Positions 7,612 through 15,535 of a stretch of DNA of 54,102 nt are shown here, in pieces. The notes beneath the pieces were generated by a model, which was not told where the DNA came from, did not search any database, and was given only the letters and a program-made list of their open reading frames with translations. Position numbers and translations under genes: made by a program. The stretch spans positions 1-54,102 of the forward strand of contig NZ_JAATOP010000015.1 of assembly GCF_011806565.1 (NCBI RefSeq), read 5' to 3'. Numbering within the stretch: position 1 is the first letter of the stretch; each line of letters starts with the position of its first letter. The stretch comes from Marivivens donghaensis. GTDB taxonomy: Bacteria > Pseudomonadota > Alphaproteobacteria > Rhodobacterales > Rhodobacteraceae.

Positions 7612-10277
7612 TGGTCTCGTTCCAGTTCCTTGTCTTCGTTGCGGTTTTCTACGTTGCCTTCCTGTTTGTCATCGCGTTCGCGGCAGAACGCAGCGCGGCA
7701 AAGGGCAAGGGCAAATGGCTCCGCTCGCCGATCATCTACACGCTGTCGCTGTCGATTTATTGCACTGCGTGGACGTTCTACGGCGCGGTCGGTTACGCGG
7801 CGCGCTCGGGGCTGGAGTATCTGACGATCTACCTTGGCCCGACCATTGTAATGATCGGCTGGTGGTGGGTGCTGCGCAAGCTTGTGCGGATCGGGCGGAT
7901 GCACCGCATCACATCCATCGCCGACCTGATTTCATCGCGCTTCGGTAAATCGACGTCGCTGGGCGTGATGGTCACGCTGCTGATGGTCGTCGCGGCCACG
8001 CCCTACGTGGCGCTGCAACTCCAGTCCGTCACGCAATCCATCGCGGTCTTTTCGCAGAGCGCGGGGCAGGGCTGGGTCACTGACGACCTCGACCGCGCAA
8101 CGCTCTGGGTCGCAGTCGGCCTCGCCATCTTTACCATCGTCTTCGGCACGCGGAACCTCGACGCCAACGAACGCCACCACGGTATCGTCATCGCGATTGC
8201 GGTGGAGGCCGTGGTGAAGCTCTTCGCGCTACTGGCCGTCGGCATTTTTGTCGTCTGGGGAGTCGCGGGCGGGATCGGCCCGACGCTCGAACTCATCGAC
8301 AAATCCCCGATTGCAGAGTGGGACCAGCACTCCGGTCGCTGGGTGGGCCTGACGTTCCTTGCGGGCGCTGCGTTCCTCACCTTGCCGCGCATGTTCCAAG
8401 TGTTAGTCGTTGAAAACGCCGACGAAAATAACCTGCTGATGGCGAGCTGGGCCTTCCCGCTGTACCTCATGCTCATGAGCCTGTTTGTGGTGCCGATTGC
8501 CGTAGTGGGCCTCGACCGCTTGCCTGCTGGCTCAAACCCCGACCTGTTCGTGCTGACCCTGCCATTGGCCGAAGGGCAGAGTTTCCTCGCGATCTTCTCC
8601 TTCCTCGGCGGTCTGTCGTCCGCGACTTCGATGGTCATCGTGGCGACGATTGCGCTGGCGACGATGATCTCGAACCACATCGTCACCCCAATCTGGCTGA
8701 CGTCCAAAGGCGCAGGCGCAATGGTATCCGGCGACGTGCGCCAGCTCGTGATCGGTGCGCGCCGTCTATCCATCGGCGGCGTACTGCTGCTTGGCTACGT
8801 CTATTATCTGCTGTCGGGCGGGTCTGCCGCGCTTGCCGCAATCGGACTTATTAGTTTTACCGGCGTCGCGCAGATCCTGCCCGCGCTCATTGGCGGCCTG
8901 TTCTGGCGCGGCGCGACGCGTTGGGGTGCTGTCGCAGGCATCGGCGTCGGCTTTGTCGTTTGGACGTGGACGCTGCTGCTGCCGTCGTTCGGGCCTGACG
9001 CCGTGGTGCCCGCCGCCGTGTTCGACAACGGCCCGCTCGGGCTGCGGTATTTGCGGCCCTATGCGCTCTTCGGGATCGACGGCATCGACCCGCAGCTCCA
9101 CGCGATCCTATGGTCGATGATCCTGAACACGACGATATTCTTTGTTGTTTCGGTGCTGACATTCCCGCAGCCGCTCGAGCGCCTTCAGGGTGCGCAATTC
9201 GTCAATGTTTTCGAGCATTCCCAAGGTGCGCGCGCGTGGACCCAATCGACCGCCGAGGCTGAGGATCTGCTTGTCATGGCGCAACGGATCATTGGCGCGG
9301 GCGAGGCGCAGGCCCTGTTCCAGCGCGAGGCGCAGTTGCAGGGGAAAGCCAGCTATCTTCCTGATGTCACGCCGGATTTCGTCGCTCACTTGGAGCGCGA
9401 ACTGGCAGGCTCCGTTGGCGCCGCGACTGCTCACGCGATGGTCGGGCAGTTGACGCAAGGCGTCAGTGTCTCGGTCGAGGACCTTATCGCGGTGGCGGAT
9501 GAGGCCGCCCAGATCCTCGAATACTCGAACAGGCTGGAGGCCAAGTCGGCAGAGCAGGAACGCACCGCTCTCCAGCTGCGCGAGGCGAACGAGAAACTGA
9601 CCCAACTATCGATCCAGAAGGACGCGTTTCTGTCCCAGATCAGCCACGAACTCCGGACGCCCATGACCTCGATCCGCTCGTTTTCAGAGATCCTGCGGGA
9701 CGGTGACATGACGGCGGATCAGACGGTGCGCTATTCGGGCATTATCCACGCCGAGGCGGTGCGCCTGACCCGTCTGCTGGACGATCTGCTTGATCTGAGC
9801 GTGCTCGAAAACGGGCAGGTCACGCTGAACATGCAGCGCGGAACCTTGCGCGATCTGATCGATCAGGCGGTCTCTGCAACGGGCTCGGGTCAGGCGATGG
9901 CGATCAAGCGGCGTCCGGCGGAGGAGAACGTGCCGCTCTATACGGATGTCGACCGACTGACGCAGGTTTTCATCAATCTTATCGCAAATGCGCAGAAGTA
10001 TTGTGACGGCGAGAAGCCAGTTCTGCGGATCGTTACCCGCCAGATCGGCGGAAGCTCGGTGGTCGATTTCATCGACAATGGAAGCGGCATCGCCAAGCAG
10101 AACCAGCAGGTTATTTTCGAGAAATTCTCGCGGCTTACGGATGCGCGCAAGGCGGGCGGTGCTGGCCTTGGCCTTGCCATTTGCCGCGAGATTATGACCC
10201 GTCTGGGCGGCGAAATCGCGTACTTACCGGGGCAGGGCGGGGCTGCGTTCCGCGTGGTGTTGCCGCCGGCCAGTTAA
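7611..10277 (+). CDS. Sensor histidine kinase with sodium:solute symporter domain (CbrA/CrbS-like)
   Basis: The 888-residue protein opens with about 500 residues of membrane segments of the SSF/SLC5 type (for example YTLSLSIYCTAWTFYGAVGY). A coiled linker and a HisKA domain follow, with H679 in ISHELRTP, then a HATPase domain with N box (INLIANAQ), G1 (DNGSGI) and G2 (GAGLGLAI). There is no attached receiver domain. CbrA and CrbS share this plan and sense C/N status and acetate; CrbS controls acs. With acs 7 kb away, an acetate-sensing role is attractive but inferred. The ATG at 7611 overlaps the previous stop. Confidence 0.9.
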   Translation: MVSFQFLVFVAVFYVAFLFVIAFAAERSAAKGKGKWLRSPIIYTLSLSIYCTAWTFYGAVGYAARSGLEYLTIYLGPTIVMIGWWWVLRKLVRIGRMHRITSIADLISSRFGKSTSLGVMVTLLMVVAATPYVALQLQSVTQSIAVFSQSAGQGWVTDDLDRATLWVAVGLAIFTIVFGTRNLDANERHHGIVIAIAVEAVVKLFALLAVGIFVVWGVAGGIGPTLELIDKSPIAEWDQHSGRWVGLTFLAGAAFLTLPRMFQVLVVENADENNLLMASWAFPLYLMLMSLFVVPIAVVGLDRLPAGSNPDLFVLTLPLAEGQSFLAIFSFLGGLSSATSMVIVATIALATMISNHIVTPIWLTSKGAGAMVSGDVRQLVIGARRLSIGGVLLLGYVYYLLSGGSAALAAIGLISFTGVAQILPALIGGLFWRGATRWGAVAGIGVGFVVWTWTLLLPSFGPDAVVPAAVFDNGPLGLRYLRPYALFGIDGIDPQLHAILWSMILNTTIFFVVSVLTFPQPLERLQGAQFVNVFEHSQGARAWTQSTAEAEDLLVMAQRIIGAGEAQALFQREAQLQGKASYLPDVTPDFVAHLERELAGSVGAATAHAMVGQLTQGVSVSVEDLIAVADEAAQILEYSNRLEAKSAEQERTALQLREANEKLTQLSIQKDAFLSQISHELRTPMTSIRSFSEILRDGDMTADQTVRYSGIIHAEAVRLTRLLDDLLDLSVLENGQVTLNMQRGTLRDLIDQAVSATGSGQAMAIKRRPAEENVPLYTDVDRLTQVFINLIANAQKYCDGEKPVLRIVTRQIGGSSVVDFIDNGSGIAKQNQQVIFEKFSRLTDARKAGGAGLGLAICREIMTRLGGEIAYLPGQGGAAFRVVLPPAS

Positions 10278-10328
10278 CCGGATGGTAAGTTCGCTCTGAT
10301 ACATCGGTCTTGGGTTGGCAAAGAGGCG

Positions 10329-11216
10329 ATGATGATCAAGCAAATGCTGCGCGATAAGGCGGAACCGCCGGACAGGGTATATCTGACGCCCGTCCGCGCG
10401 CTCAGATTGGCGGCGGAGCGCGCGGCGGAGCGATCTATCGGGATGTCGGCGGTGGTGGCCGACGTCGAGCAAACAGCGATGACAATTGACCAGCTGGCAG
10501 GGGCGCTGGCCGATGACACTCTGCTGGTCCAATGCGTGAGGGGCGGCGAGGCGGTGGGGTTCGTGGGGCTCGACCTCCAGATGCGCGCGGCGGTGGTAGA
10601 AACGCGCACCTCGGGGCAGGTGATGCCGAAGGACGCGCCATCGCGGGAGGTCACTCGCGCGGACCATGCCTTGAACGCAGTATTCGTGCAGCAGCTTTTG
10701 ACGGAGTTGCTAGAATATTGCGAAGGGACCGAATTGGCAGACTGGATCATTGGCGCGGCGACGGGCCGTCCACTCGCCAGTCCGCGGACATTGGCCATGG
10801 AATTCGATGACATTCGCTATTCGGTCGTGCGGCTCACGCTGTCGCTGGTGGCGGGCCGCGACGGGATTATCTGGGTTGCGCTGCCGGAGCCTCAGGTCGC
10901 TGTCGTCGCTGAAGTGAACAGCGACTGGCAGGAGATGCTGGAGGCGCAGGTGATGGCCTCTGCCGCGTCGATCAACGTCGTCCTGTCACGGATAAGCGTT
11001 CCGATTACGCAGATTGCGCGGCTGTCGGTCGGTGATGTGCTGCCGCTTTCGGGGGCGGGAGTAGAGGCGGTGTCGCTCGAAGGACCAGGTGGCAGGCAGG
11101 TTGGACAAGCGCGGCTCGGGCAGCTCGCTGGACAGCGGGCGATTAGGCTGGAGGCGATCACGCAGCGCGAAATGACCGAGATGCCCTATACTCAGCAGAG
11201 GTTGCAGCAGCCCTGA
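10329..11216 (+). CDS. FliM/FliN (SpoA-domain) family protein
   Basis: The 295-residue protein has a C-terminal SpoA/FliN-like domain (about 215-275: SVPITQIARLSVGDVLPLSG, then GQARLGQLAGQRAIRL). This is the fold of the flagellar motor switch and type III secretion C-ring. The N-terminal two thirds are only weakly FliM-like. No other flagellar gene is in the window. It could be the strain's divergent FliM or a protein with another role. The start at 10329 is one of two adjacent ATGs after GAGGCG. Confidence 0.65.
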   Translation: MMIKQMLRDKAEPPDRVYLTPVRALRLAAERAAERSIGMSAVVADVEQTAMTIDQLAGALADDTLLVQCVRGGEAVGFVGLDLQMRAAVVETRTSGQVMPKDAPSREVTRADHALNAVFVQQLLTELLEYCEGTELADWIIGAATGRPLASPRTLAMEFDDIRYSVVRLTLSLVAGRDGIIWVALPEPQVAVVAEVNSDWQEMLEAQVMASAASINVVLSRISVPITQIARLSVGDVLPLSGAGVEAVSLEGPGGRQVGQARLGQLAGQRAIRLEAITQREMTEMPYTQQRLQQP

Positions 11217-11248
11217 AAAACAAAACGCCGCCCGAAAAGGCGACGTTT
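11215..11248 (-). terminator. Rho-independent terminator of the sulfur operon
   Basis: Read on the minus strand, AAACG and CGCC pair with GGCG and CGTTT around a TTTTCG loop, with one G-U pair, and are followed by TTTTGTTTTTC. It begins 23 bp past the stop of the DUF442 gene. On the plus strand the G-U pair becomes C-A and the U-tract is missing, so it serves the minus strand. Confidence 0.75.
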
Positions 11249-11270
11249 AGGTTGGGGATATTCGGCAGCG

Positions 11271-11699
11271 TTACTGCGCGCTTGCCAGCCCGTCAATCTG
11301 CGGCGCGAGACCGGCGAGGTCGTAACCTGCGTCGGCAGTGGCCTTGATGATCTCTTCGGTCGGCATCTTACCTGCCATACCAAGCGACCAAACGATCGAC
11401 GAACGGGTGCCCGATGCGCAATACGCCAGAACCGGACCGCCAGCTGCCTCGATCGCGTTCATCTGCGTTGCGACCATATCCATGTTCAGGCCCGCGTGGG
11501 TCACTGGATTGGCGGTGAACGCAAGGCCCGCAGCCTCGGCCGCCGCGCCCATTACATCGGTGTGCCACTCGGGCGGGATCTCCGCATCGGGGCGGTTGTC
11601 GATGATGGCGACAAAACCGGCCTCTTTGATTGCGGGAATGTCCGCCGGATCGATTTGCGGCGTGACGGAATAGGCGGGGGTAATTTGACGAATATCCAT
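11271..11699 (-). CDS. DUF442/TIGR01244 family phosphatase-like sulfur transferase
   Basis: The 142-residue protein has a phosphatase/rhodanese-like active loop YCASGTRSS with catalytic C94, and an early IDNRPDAE motif typical of the beta-lactamase-hydrolase-associated DUF442 family. In many proteobacteria this domain is found with persulfide dioxygenases and sulfide oxidation genes. Here it is the last gene after two YeeE/YedE halves. The ATG at 11699 with AAGGATT upstream is chosen over an earlier in-frame start. A role in handling persulfide is likely from context. Confidence 0.8.
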   Translation of the reverse strand: MDIRQITPAYSVTPQIDPADIPAIKEAGFVAIIDNRPDAEIPPEWHTDVMGAAAEAAGLAFTANPVTHAGLNMDMVATQMNAIEAAGGPVLAYCASGTRSSIVWSLGMAGKMPTEEIIKATADAGYDLAGLAPQIDGLASAQ

Positions 11700-11709
11700 G
11701 TGCGAATCC

Positions 11710-12141
11710 TTAGGCCGCGACACCCACCGCGTCTAGTCGGTTCTTGATCTGCGGCGCCATCAGCATCCCTACGCCCATCGCGAGCACAAAAGTTGCGACT
11801 TGGATGCCGCCGTAGGACAGCGAAGCGATCGCCGGACCCGGGCACAGACCTGCCAGACCCCAGCCGATGCCGAACATGGTCGAGCCGATCACCAGCTTGC
11901 GTCCGATGACGGGATCGGGCTTGGCCGGAAACATGCCGCCCAGAGCAGGGGTGCGGTTCGTAGTGTATCGCCACGCAAAGAACATCGGGATGATCGCGCC
12001 GCCCATAACGAACGCAAGCGTCGGATCCCAGTCACCGAATACATCGAGCCAGCCCTGAACGCGGCGGGTGTCGGTCATGCCCGAAACATAGAGGCCCGCA
12101 CCGAACAGACCGCCCGAAAGAAGTGCAAAGAGGTTACGCAT
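11710..12141 (-). CDS. YeeE/YedE (DUF6691) membrane protein, C-terminal half
   Basis: The 143-residue protein has about four membrane segments and the motif GLAGLCPGPAIAS, whose Cys is the conserved sulfur-handling residue of YeeE/YedE half-transporters. It acts in the inner membrane, probably with the preceding gene as a two-part thiosulfate/sulfur channel. Its ATG (12141) overlaps the upstream TAA (TAATG). A GTG at 12150 is possible but less likely. Confidence 0.8.
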   Translation of the reverse strand: MRNLFALLSGGLFGAGLYVSGMTDTRRVQGWLDVFGDWDPTLAFVMGGAIIPMFFAWRYTTNRTPALGGMFPAKPDPVIGRKLVIGSTMFGIGWGLAGLCPGPAIASLSYGGIQVATFVLAMGVGMLMAPQIKNRLDAVGVAA

Positions 12142-12584
12142 TAGACCCACCCAAGGATGTGTTTAAACACGATGACCGAAAGGCCACCTGCCATGATGTA
12201 GAAGACGGTCGCGACGATTCCGCGAAGCGAGAGGCGGGAGATGCCGCAGACGCCATGGCCTGACGTACATCCGTTCGCGATGCGCGTGCCGACGCCGACG
12301 AAGAGGCCGGCAGCAATTACAGCAGCGATGTTGGACGTGACGAACGTGTCAGCCGGTCCATCGGTTTGCGCGTTGCCGAAAATCAACGCCAGAACGGCCG
12401 GAACGCCGAAAAGTCCGAGGATGAAGAAGATTCGCTCCATCGACTGGCTTCCTGCTGTACGGTCGATCAGACCGCCGATGATGCCCGAGGCACCCATGAT
12501 GCGACCGTTGACCAGCAAGTACATCGCGGCGGCCAAACCGATCAAAAGCCCGCCCGCGAGCCCGAAGATCCATTCAGTTTGCAT
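12141..12584 (-). CDS. YeeE/YedE family membrane protein, N-terminal half
   Basis: The 147-residue protein has four to five membrane helices and the motif GCTSGHGVCGISRLS, the signature of the YeeE/YedE family (thiosulfate or sulfide-derived sulfur transport). It is the first gene of a three-gene operon, divergent from a SqrR/BigR-like repressor. This arrangement is common for sulfide detoxification modules. A TATAAT box lies upstream (minus strand, 12640-12645). Confidence 0.85.
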   Translation of the reverse strand: MQTEWIFGLAGGLLIGLAAAMYLLVNGRIMGASGIIGGLIDRTAGSQSMERIFFILGLFGVPAVLALIFGNAQTDGPADTFVTSNIAAVIAAGLFVGVGTRIANGCTSGHGVCGISRLSLRGIVATVFYIMAGGLSVIVFKHILGWV

Positions 12585-12855
12585 TTTCTTTACTCATTTC
12601 CACCATGGCGAGATTAGGTAGCGCCTACGCGTGGCTTTCATTATATTGACCCCAAGTCGGATCGAGGTTTGCATTCTAGAACGACATTACCATATGGTGT
12701 TATCGAGACTGGAATTGCGTCCACCGCGCGAGTCATGCAGCTAACCCGTGCTTTCTCGGCGGCCACGCCTATATCCGATACAGATTACTATGTATTCATG
12801 TTTCGGATGCATTGCAAGAATTAAATATGTGTGTTATGGAATGCTTGAGGTGACC
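12585..12855. promoter_or_regulatory. Divergent promoter/operator region of the sulfur module
   Basis: This 271-bp gap holds a dyad at 12682-12705 centred on the perfect palindrome ACCATATGGT (12689-12698), with partly symmetric flanks (CGA...TCG). A minus-strand -10 box TATAAT lies at 12640-12645 toward the YeeE genes. Toward the repressor, TTGCAA (12812-12817) and TATGGA (12835-12840) are 17 bp apart, which would leave a very short leader. The dyad is a candidate operator for the ArsR-type repressor. Confidence 0.45.
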
Positions 12856-13203
12856 ATGAACGATCTATCAACGACGGCACAAGCAATGGACAAAGCTGCA
12901 GATGAAGCTGCAGAGGTGTTGAAGGTTCTCGCGAACCCTTCGCGTCTCCGCATTCTATGCGCACTCCTTCCTGGTGAGCGCTGTGTGGGCGAACTGGAAG
13001 AGATTCTGGGCGCATCGCAATCCTACGTGTCTGGCCAGTTGGCGCGTATGCGTTCCGAAGGTCTGGTGAGTTGTGATCGTGACGGTCGCACCATCCGCTA
13101 CAAGCTCGCGGATCCGCGCATCAGCCCAATTCTTGAGCGTCTGTACGATGTTTTCTGCCCCGAGCATGTGAAGCTTGACCTAAGTCAGAGCGTCAACGCG
13201 TAA
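12856..13203 (+). CDS. ArsR-family repressor, SqrR/BigR-like (persulfide sensor)
   Basis: The 115-residue protein is a winged helix (recognition region GASQSYVSGQLARMRSEGLV). Cysteines are at 35, 43, 73 and 101. C43 (ERCV) and C101 (FCPEH) lie where SqrR and BigR carry the pair that forms an intramolecular polysulfide bridge. It probably represses the divergent YeeE/YedE-DUF442 operon until sulfide or persulfide is present. The ATG at 12856, preceded by GAGGTGACC, is preferred over an ATG at 12841 and upstream starts. Confidence 0.85.
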   Translation: MNDLSTTAQAMDKAADEAAEVLKVLANPSRLRILCALLPGERCVGELEEILGASQSYVSGQLARMRSEGLVSCDRDGRTIRYKLADPRISPILERLYDVFCPEHVKLDLSQSVNA

Positions 13204-13205
13204 AC

Positions 13206-13249
13206 CTGCTACCTTCACACTGTACCCAGTTTCAGTGTGAAGGAGGCAG
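13206..13249 (+). promoter_or_regulatory. Hairpin that encloses the Shine-Dalgarno of the next gene
   Basis: CCTTCACACTG (13212-13222) pairs perfectly with CAGTGTGAAGG (13233-13243) around a 10-base loop. Below a 2x2 internal loop, CTGC (13206-13209) pairs with GCAG (13246-13249). The Shine-Dalgarno AAGGAGG (13240-13246) lies within the 3' arm, and the ATG follows at 13252. No T-run follows, so a terminator is unlikely. The structure suggests translation that opens only under some condition. Confidence 0.6.
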
Positions 13250-13251
13250 TT

Positions 13252-13464
13252 ATGACCACGAAGGTTCTTGAAAAGCGGCTCTATTCCCTTCTTGGAGAGA
13301 TGGAGGCCGACCCAGCAGGTCGCTACGTTCATCAACCCGCATTCCGCGCGTTGTTGTCGGAGATGGAGACCGCAGGTATGGCCGTTCCCGAGCGGCTCTA
13401 TGACCTCGACCAGCAGTTGATCGAAGAGGGCGAAGAGGCCAATTTCGACAACATGCCCGTCTGA
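13252..13464 (+). CDS. Small acidic helical protein of unknown function (70 aa)
   Basis: The protein (MTTKVLEKRLYSLLGEMEAD onward) is short, acidic and predicted mostly helical, with a repeated pattern LLxEMExxG at two places (about 13-20 and 34-41). No Cys, no membrane segment and no known domain were recognised. The start is fixed by AAGGAGG six bases before the ATG. It lies 48 bp after the persulfide-sensing repressor, possibly on the same transcript, with a hairpin over its ribosome binding site. Confidence 0.7.
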   Translation: MTTKVLEKRLYSLLGEMEADPAGRYVHQPAFRALLSEMETAGMAVPERLYDLDQQLIEEGEEANFDNMPV

Positions 13465-13543
13465 GGCGGCTTCCAACCTATCGGAAGTCCATGAAAAGCT
13501 TGCCAGATGCAGCGTTGGCTGCACTAATAGGCGCAAGTAAATC

Positions 13544-14920
13544 GTGAAGTTCGGAAGCCTAGTGAAACTCGTCAAGCATCGCGTCGTCGAAGGTATCGCG
13601 GTCGTCGTACTGGCCGCGCCGCCGCTCAATGCGTTGGAACAGCCGGTGCGCGCACAGTTGATCGACCTGCTGGACGCACTTCAGGCACGCGATGATGTCG
13701 GCGCGATCTGCATGACGGGTGAGGGCGTTGGATTCTCGGCGGGGCTGGACCTCAGCGATCCGGCGGAAAAAGAAACTAACCCCACAATGAGAGAGCTTTG
13801 CGCGGCGGTGGCAAACTGCCGCGTTCCCGTTGTCGTGGGGCTGCGCGGTGCGGTCATGGGGCGCGGCGTCGCGCTGGCATTGGCGGCGCATCACCGCTTG
13901 GCCGAACAGAAAACGACCCTCGCACTGCCGGAAGTGTCCATCGGGCAGATCCCGTTGGGCGGTACGACCCAGCGTCTGGCGCGCCTCGCGGGGGCTGACG
14001 GCGCGATGTCGCTGATGCTCGGCGGGCGTCCTGTGTCCGCGTCTGCCGCGATGGAGCGCCGAATTGTCGACGGAATCGTATCCTCGAACGTGCAGGCCGC
14101 TGCCTACGAGATGTGCAAACGCCTGATCGAAGAGGGCGCGTCGCCTCGCAGAACCAGTGAACTGCGCGACGGCTTTGCCGATGGGATCGGATACATGCAA
14201 GCCATCGCGACCCGCCGTCAGGAACTGGGTAAGGGGCTCGTTGCGCCTGTCCGCATTGTCGACTGTGTCGAGGCCGCTGCGGTTCTGCCGTTCGACGTCG
14301 GTTGCGACTACGAAGAAGAGCGCCTGTTGGAGTGCCGCAAGAACCCGCAGGCCGCCGCGCTTCGTCATATCTTCTTGGCCGAACGGCAGACGAACTCCAA
14401 GCTGACCGCGCTCGACCCCGAAACTAACCGCCGGACGCTGAAGAAGTCGGGTGAGATGGTCGCGCGCGCTCTGCTCACCGCCCAAGGTCAGGCGGGGGCT
14501 GCGATGGTGGCGGGAGGGCTGACCGAAGAACAGATCGACGGCGCGCTAGTTTCCGCCGGTTATCGTCGCACGCCGTTTGGCGGCACCACGGCGAGCCATG
14601 CGAGCCTCGCGCCCGAAGTCACCCGCAAGCTGATCGCCGCGTTCATGGGGGCGGGGGCGCGACTGCTGGAAGACGGCACCATCGAAGAACCCGCAGCCGT
14701 GGACGCGATCAGCGTGCAGACCGGCCTCATGCCGCGCCAGACAGGCGGCCCGATGCACGCGGCTCGCGCGATGGGCCTACTGCGTCTGCGGAACGATATG
14801 CGCAAATGGTCCGAGACGGCCAACGTCTGGGACGTGCCGCCGCTGCTTGATGAAGCTGTGAAATACGCGAAAGGGTTCGACGCGCCCGAAGTACTCGGTG
14901 CGGACGTCAGCCCAGACTGA
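13544..14920 (+). CDS. Crotonase / 3-hydroxyacyl-CoA dehydrogenase fusion lacking the NAD domain
   Basis: The 458-residue protein has an enoyl-CoA hydratase-like N-terminus: oxyanion motif GVGFSAGLDLSD near 60-72, then GAVMGRGVALALAAHH and ALPEVSIGQIPLGGTTQRLA. It reaches the usual junction (ALRHIFLAERQT) and then passes directly into a 3HCDH C-terminal-like helical region (about 300-430). The roughly 180-residue Rossmann domain of FadJ/FadB is absent. The first catalytic Glu (normally in GGGLELALA) is Ala here; the second (PEV) is kept. It is probably not a normal hydratase-dehydrogenase. The GTG start has no strong ribosome site; GTG at 13562 is an alternative. Confidence 0.75.
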   Translation: MKFGSLVKLVKHRVVEGIAVVVLAAPPLNALEQPVRAQLIDLLDALQARDDVGAICMTGEGVGFSAGLDLSDPAEKETNPTMRELCAAVANCRVPVVVGLRGAVMGRGVALALAAHHRLAEQKTTLALPEVSIGQIPLGGTTQRLARLAGADGAMSLMLGGRPVSASAAMERRIVDGIVSSNVQAAAYEMCKRLIEEGASPRRTSELRDGFADGIGYMQAIATRRQELGKGLVAPVRIVDCVEAAAVLPFDVGCDYEEERLLECRKNPQAAALRHIFLAERQTNSKLTALDPETNRRTLKKSGEMVARALLTAQGQAGAAMVAGGLTEEQIDGALVSAGYRRTPFGGTTASHASLAPEVTRKLIAAFMGAGARLLEDGTIEEPAAVDAISVQTGLMPRQTGGPMHAARAMGLLRLRNDMRKWSETANVWDVPPLLDEAVKYAKGFDAPEVLGADVSPD

Positions 14921-15122
14921 TACCGACGATCACGGCCATCAGGCCGATCATCGAAACGGCCAGCGCGGCAAAGTTCATCGGGATGATTTTCTGAAGGCGG
15001 GCACGCATTTCCTCGTCGTTCGCCGACGATTTCTTGGCCTTTCCGACCATGACGACAGTGCTCATCAGGCCGATGACACCAAGCAGCGTAACAGCTGCGC
15101 CGATCCAGATCACGATATCCAT
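14907..15122 (-). CDS. Small two-helix membrane protein of unknown function
   Basis: The 71-residue protein has two hydrophobic helices (about 2-26 and 48-70) joined by a charged loop (GKAKKSSANDEEMRARLQKI). The ribosome site AGCGGAGGG precedes the ATG. It converges with the crotonase-like gene and overlaps its last 14 bases. The family was not recognised, but the good start context and clear topology support a real gene. Confidence 0.75.
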   Translation of the reverse strand: MDIVIWIGAAVTLLGVIGLMSTVVMVGKAKKSSANDEEMRARLQKIIPMNFAALAVSMIGLMAVIVGISLG

Positions 15123-15227
15123 AGTACCCTCCGCTAGGCGGGCACGGGCCTAACCTGCCTCGCGGGACTTGGCAAGGGGCGGGGCAGCCGCTAGGGATGG
15201 CCTCCGACAAGAACAATGGAGATCCGA

Positions 15228-15482
15228 ATGTCCGATTCCGACGTGACCGGCGGTGTGGCCGCTCAAGAGCTGCGCTCCTTTATCGAGCGTATCGAGCGCC
15301 TCGAACAAGAGAAGAAGGACATCGCCGATCAGATCAAGGAAGTCATGGCCGAAGCCAAGGGCCGCGGCTACGATACCAAGGTGATGCGCAAGATCGTTTC
15401 GCTGCGTAAGCGCGATCAGGACGACATCGCAGAGGAAGAAGCGATCCTCGACATGTACAAGTCCGCGCTCGGCATGAGCTAA
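15228..15482 (+). CDS. gapR: GapR family DNA-binding protein (DUF2312)
   Basis: The 84-residue protein ([20 protein letters not shown], then [20 protein letters not shown]) is a close match to the coiled-coil GapR family. In Caulobacter, GapR is an essential nucleoid protein that binds AT-rich, overtwisted DNA ahead of polymerases and stimulates topoisomerases. Length is typical. The ATG at 15228 with GGAG upstream is preferred over an ATG at 15216. It stands alone and is followed by a strong terminator. Confidence 0.9.
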   Translation: MSDSDVTGGVAAQELRSFIERIERLEQEKKDIADQIKEVMAEAKGRGYDTKVMRKIVSLRKRDQDDIAEEEAILDMYKSALGMS

Positions 15483-15504
15483 GGCTCGTCAGTCCAGAAT
15501 AGCG

Positions 15505-15533
15505 AAAGGCCGGTGCGATGCGCCGGCCTTTTT
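15505..15533. terminator. Strong bidirectional terminator after gapR
   Basis: AAAGGCCGG (15505-15513) pairs with CCGGCCTTT (15523-15531), extended by U-G, G-C and C-G pairs around a GAT loop. TTTTT follows on the plus strand. It lies between two convergent genes and may also serve the minus-strand gene ending at 15536. Confidence 0.85.
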
Positions 15534-15535
15534 CG

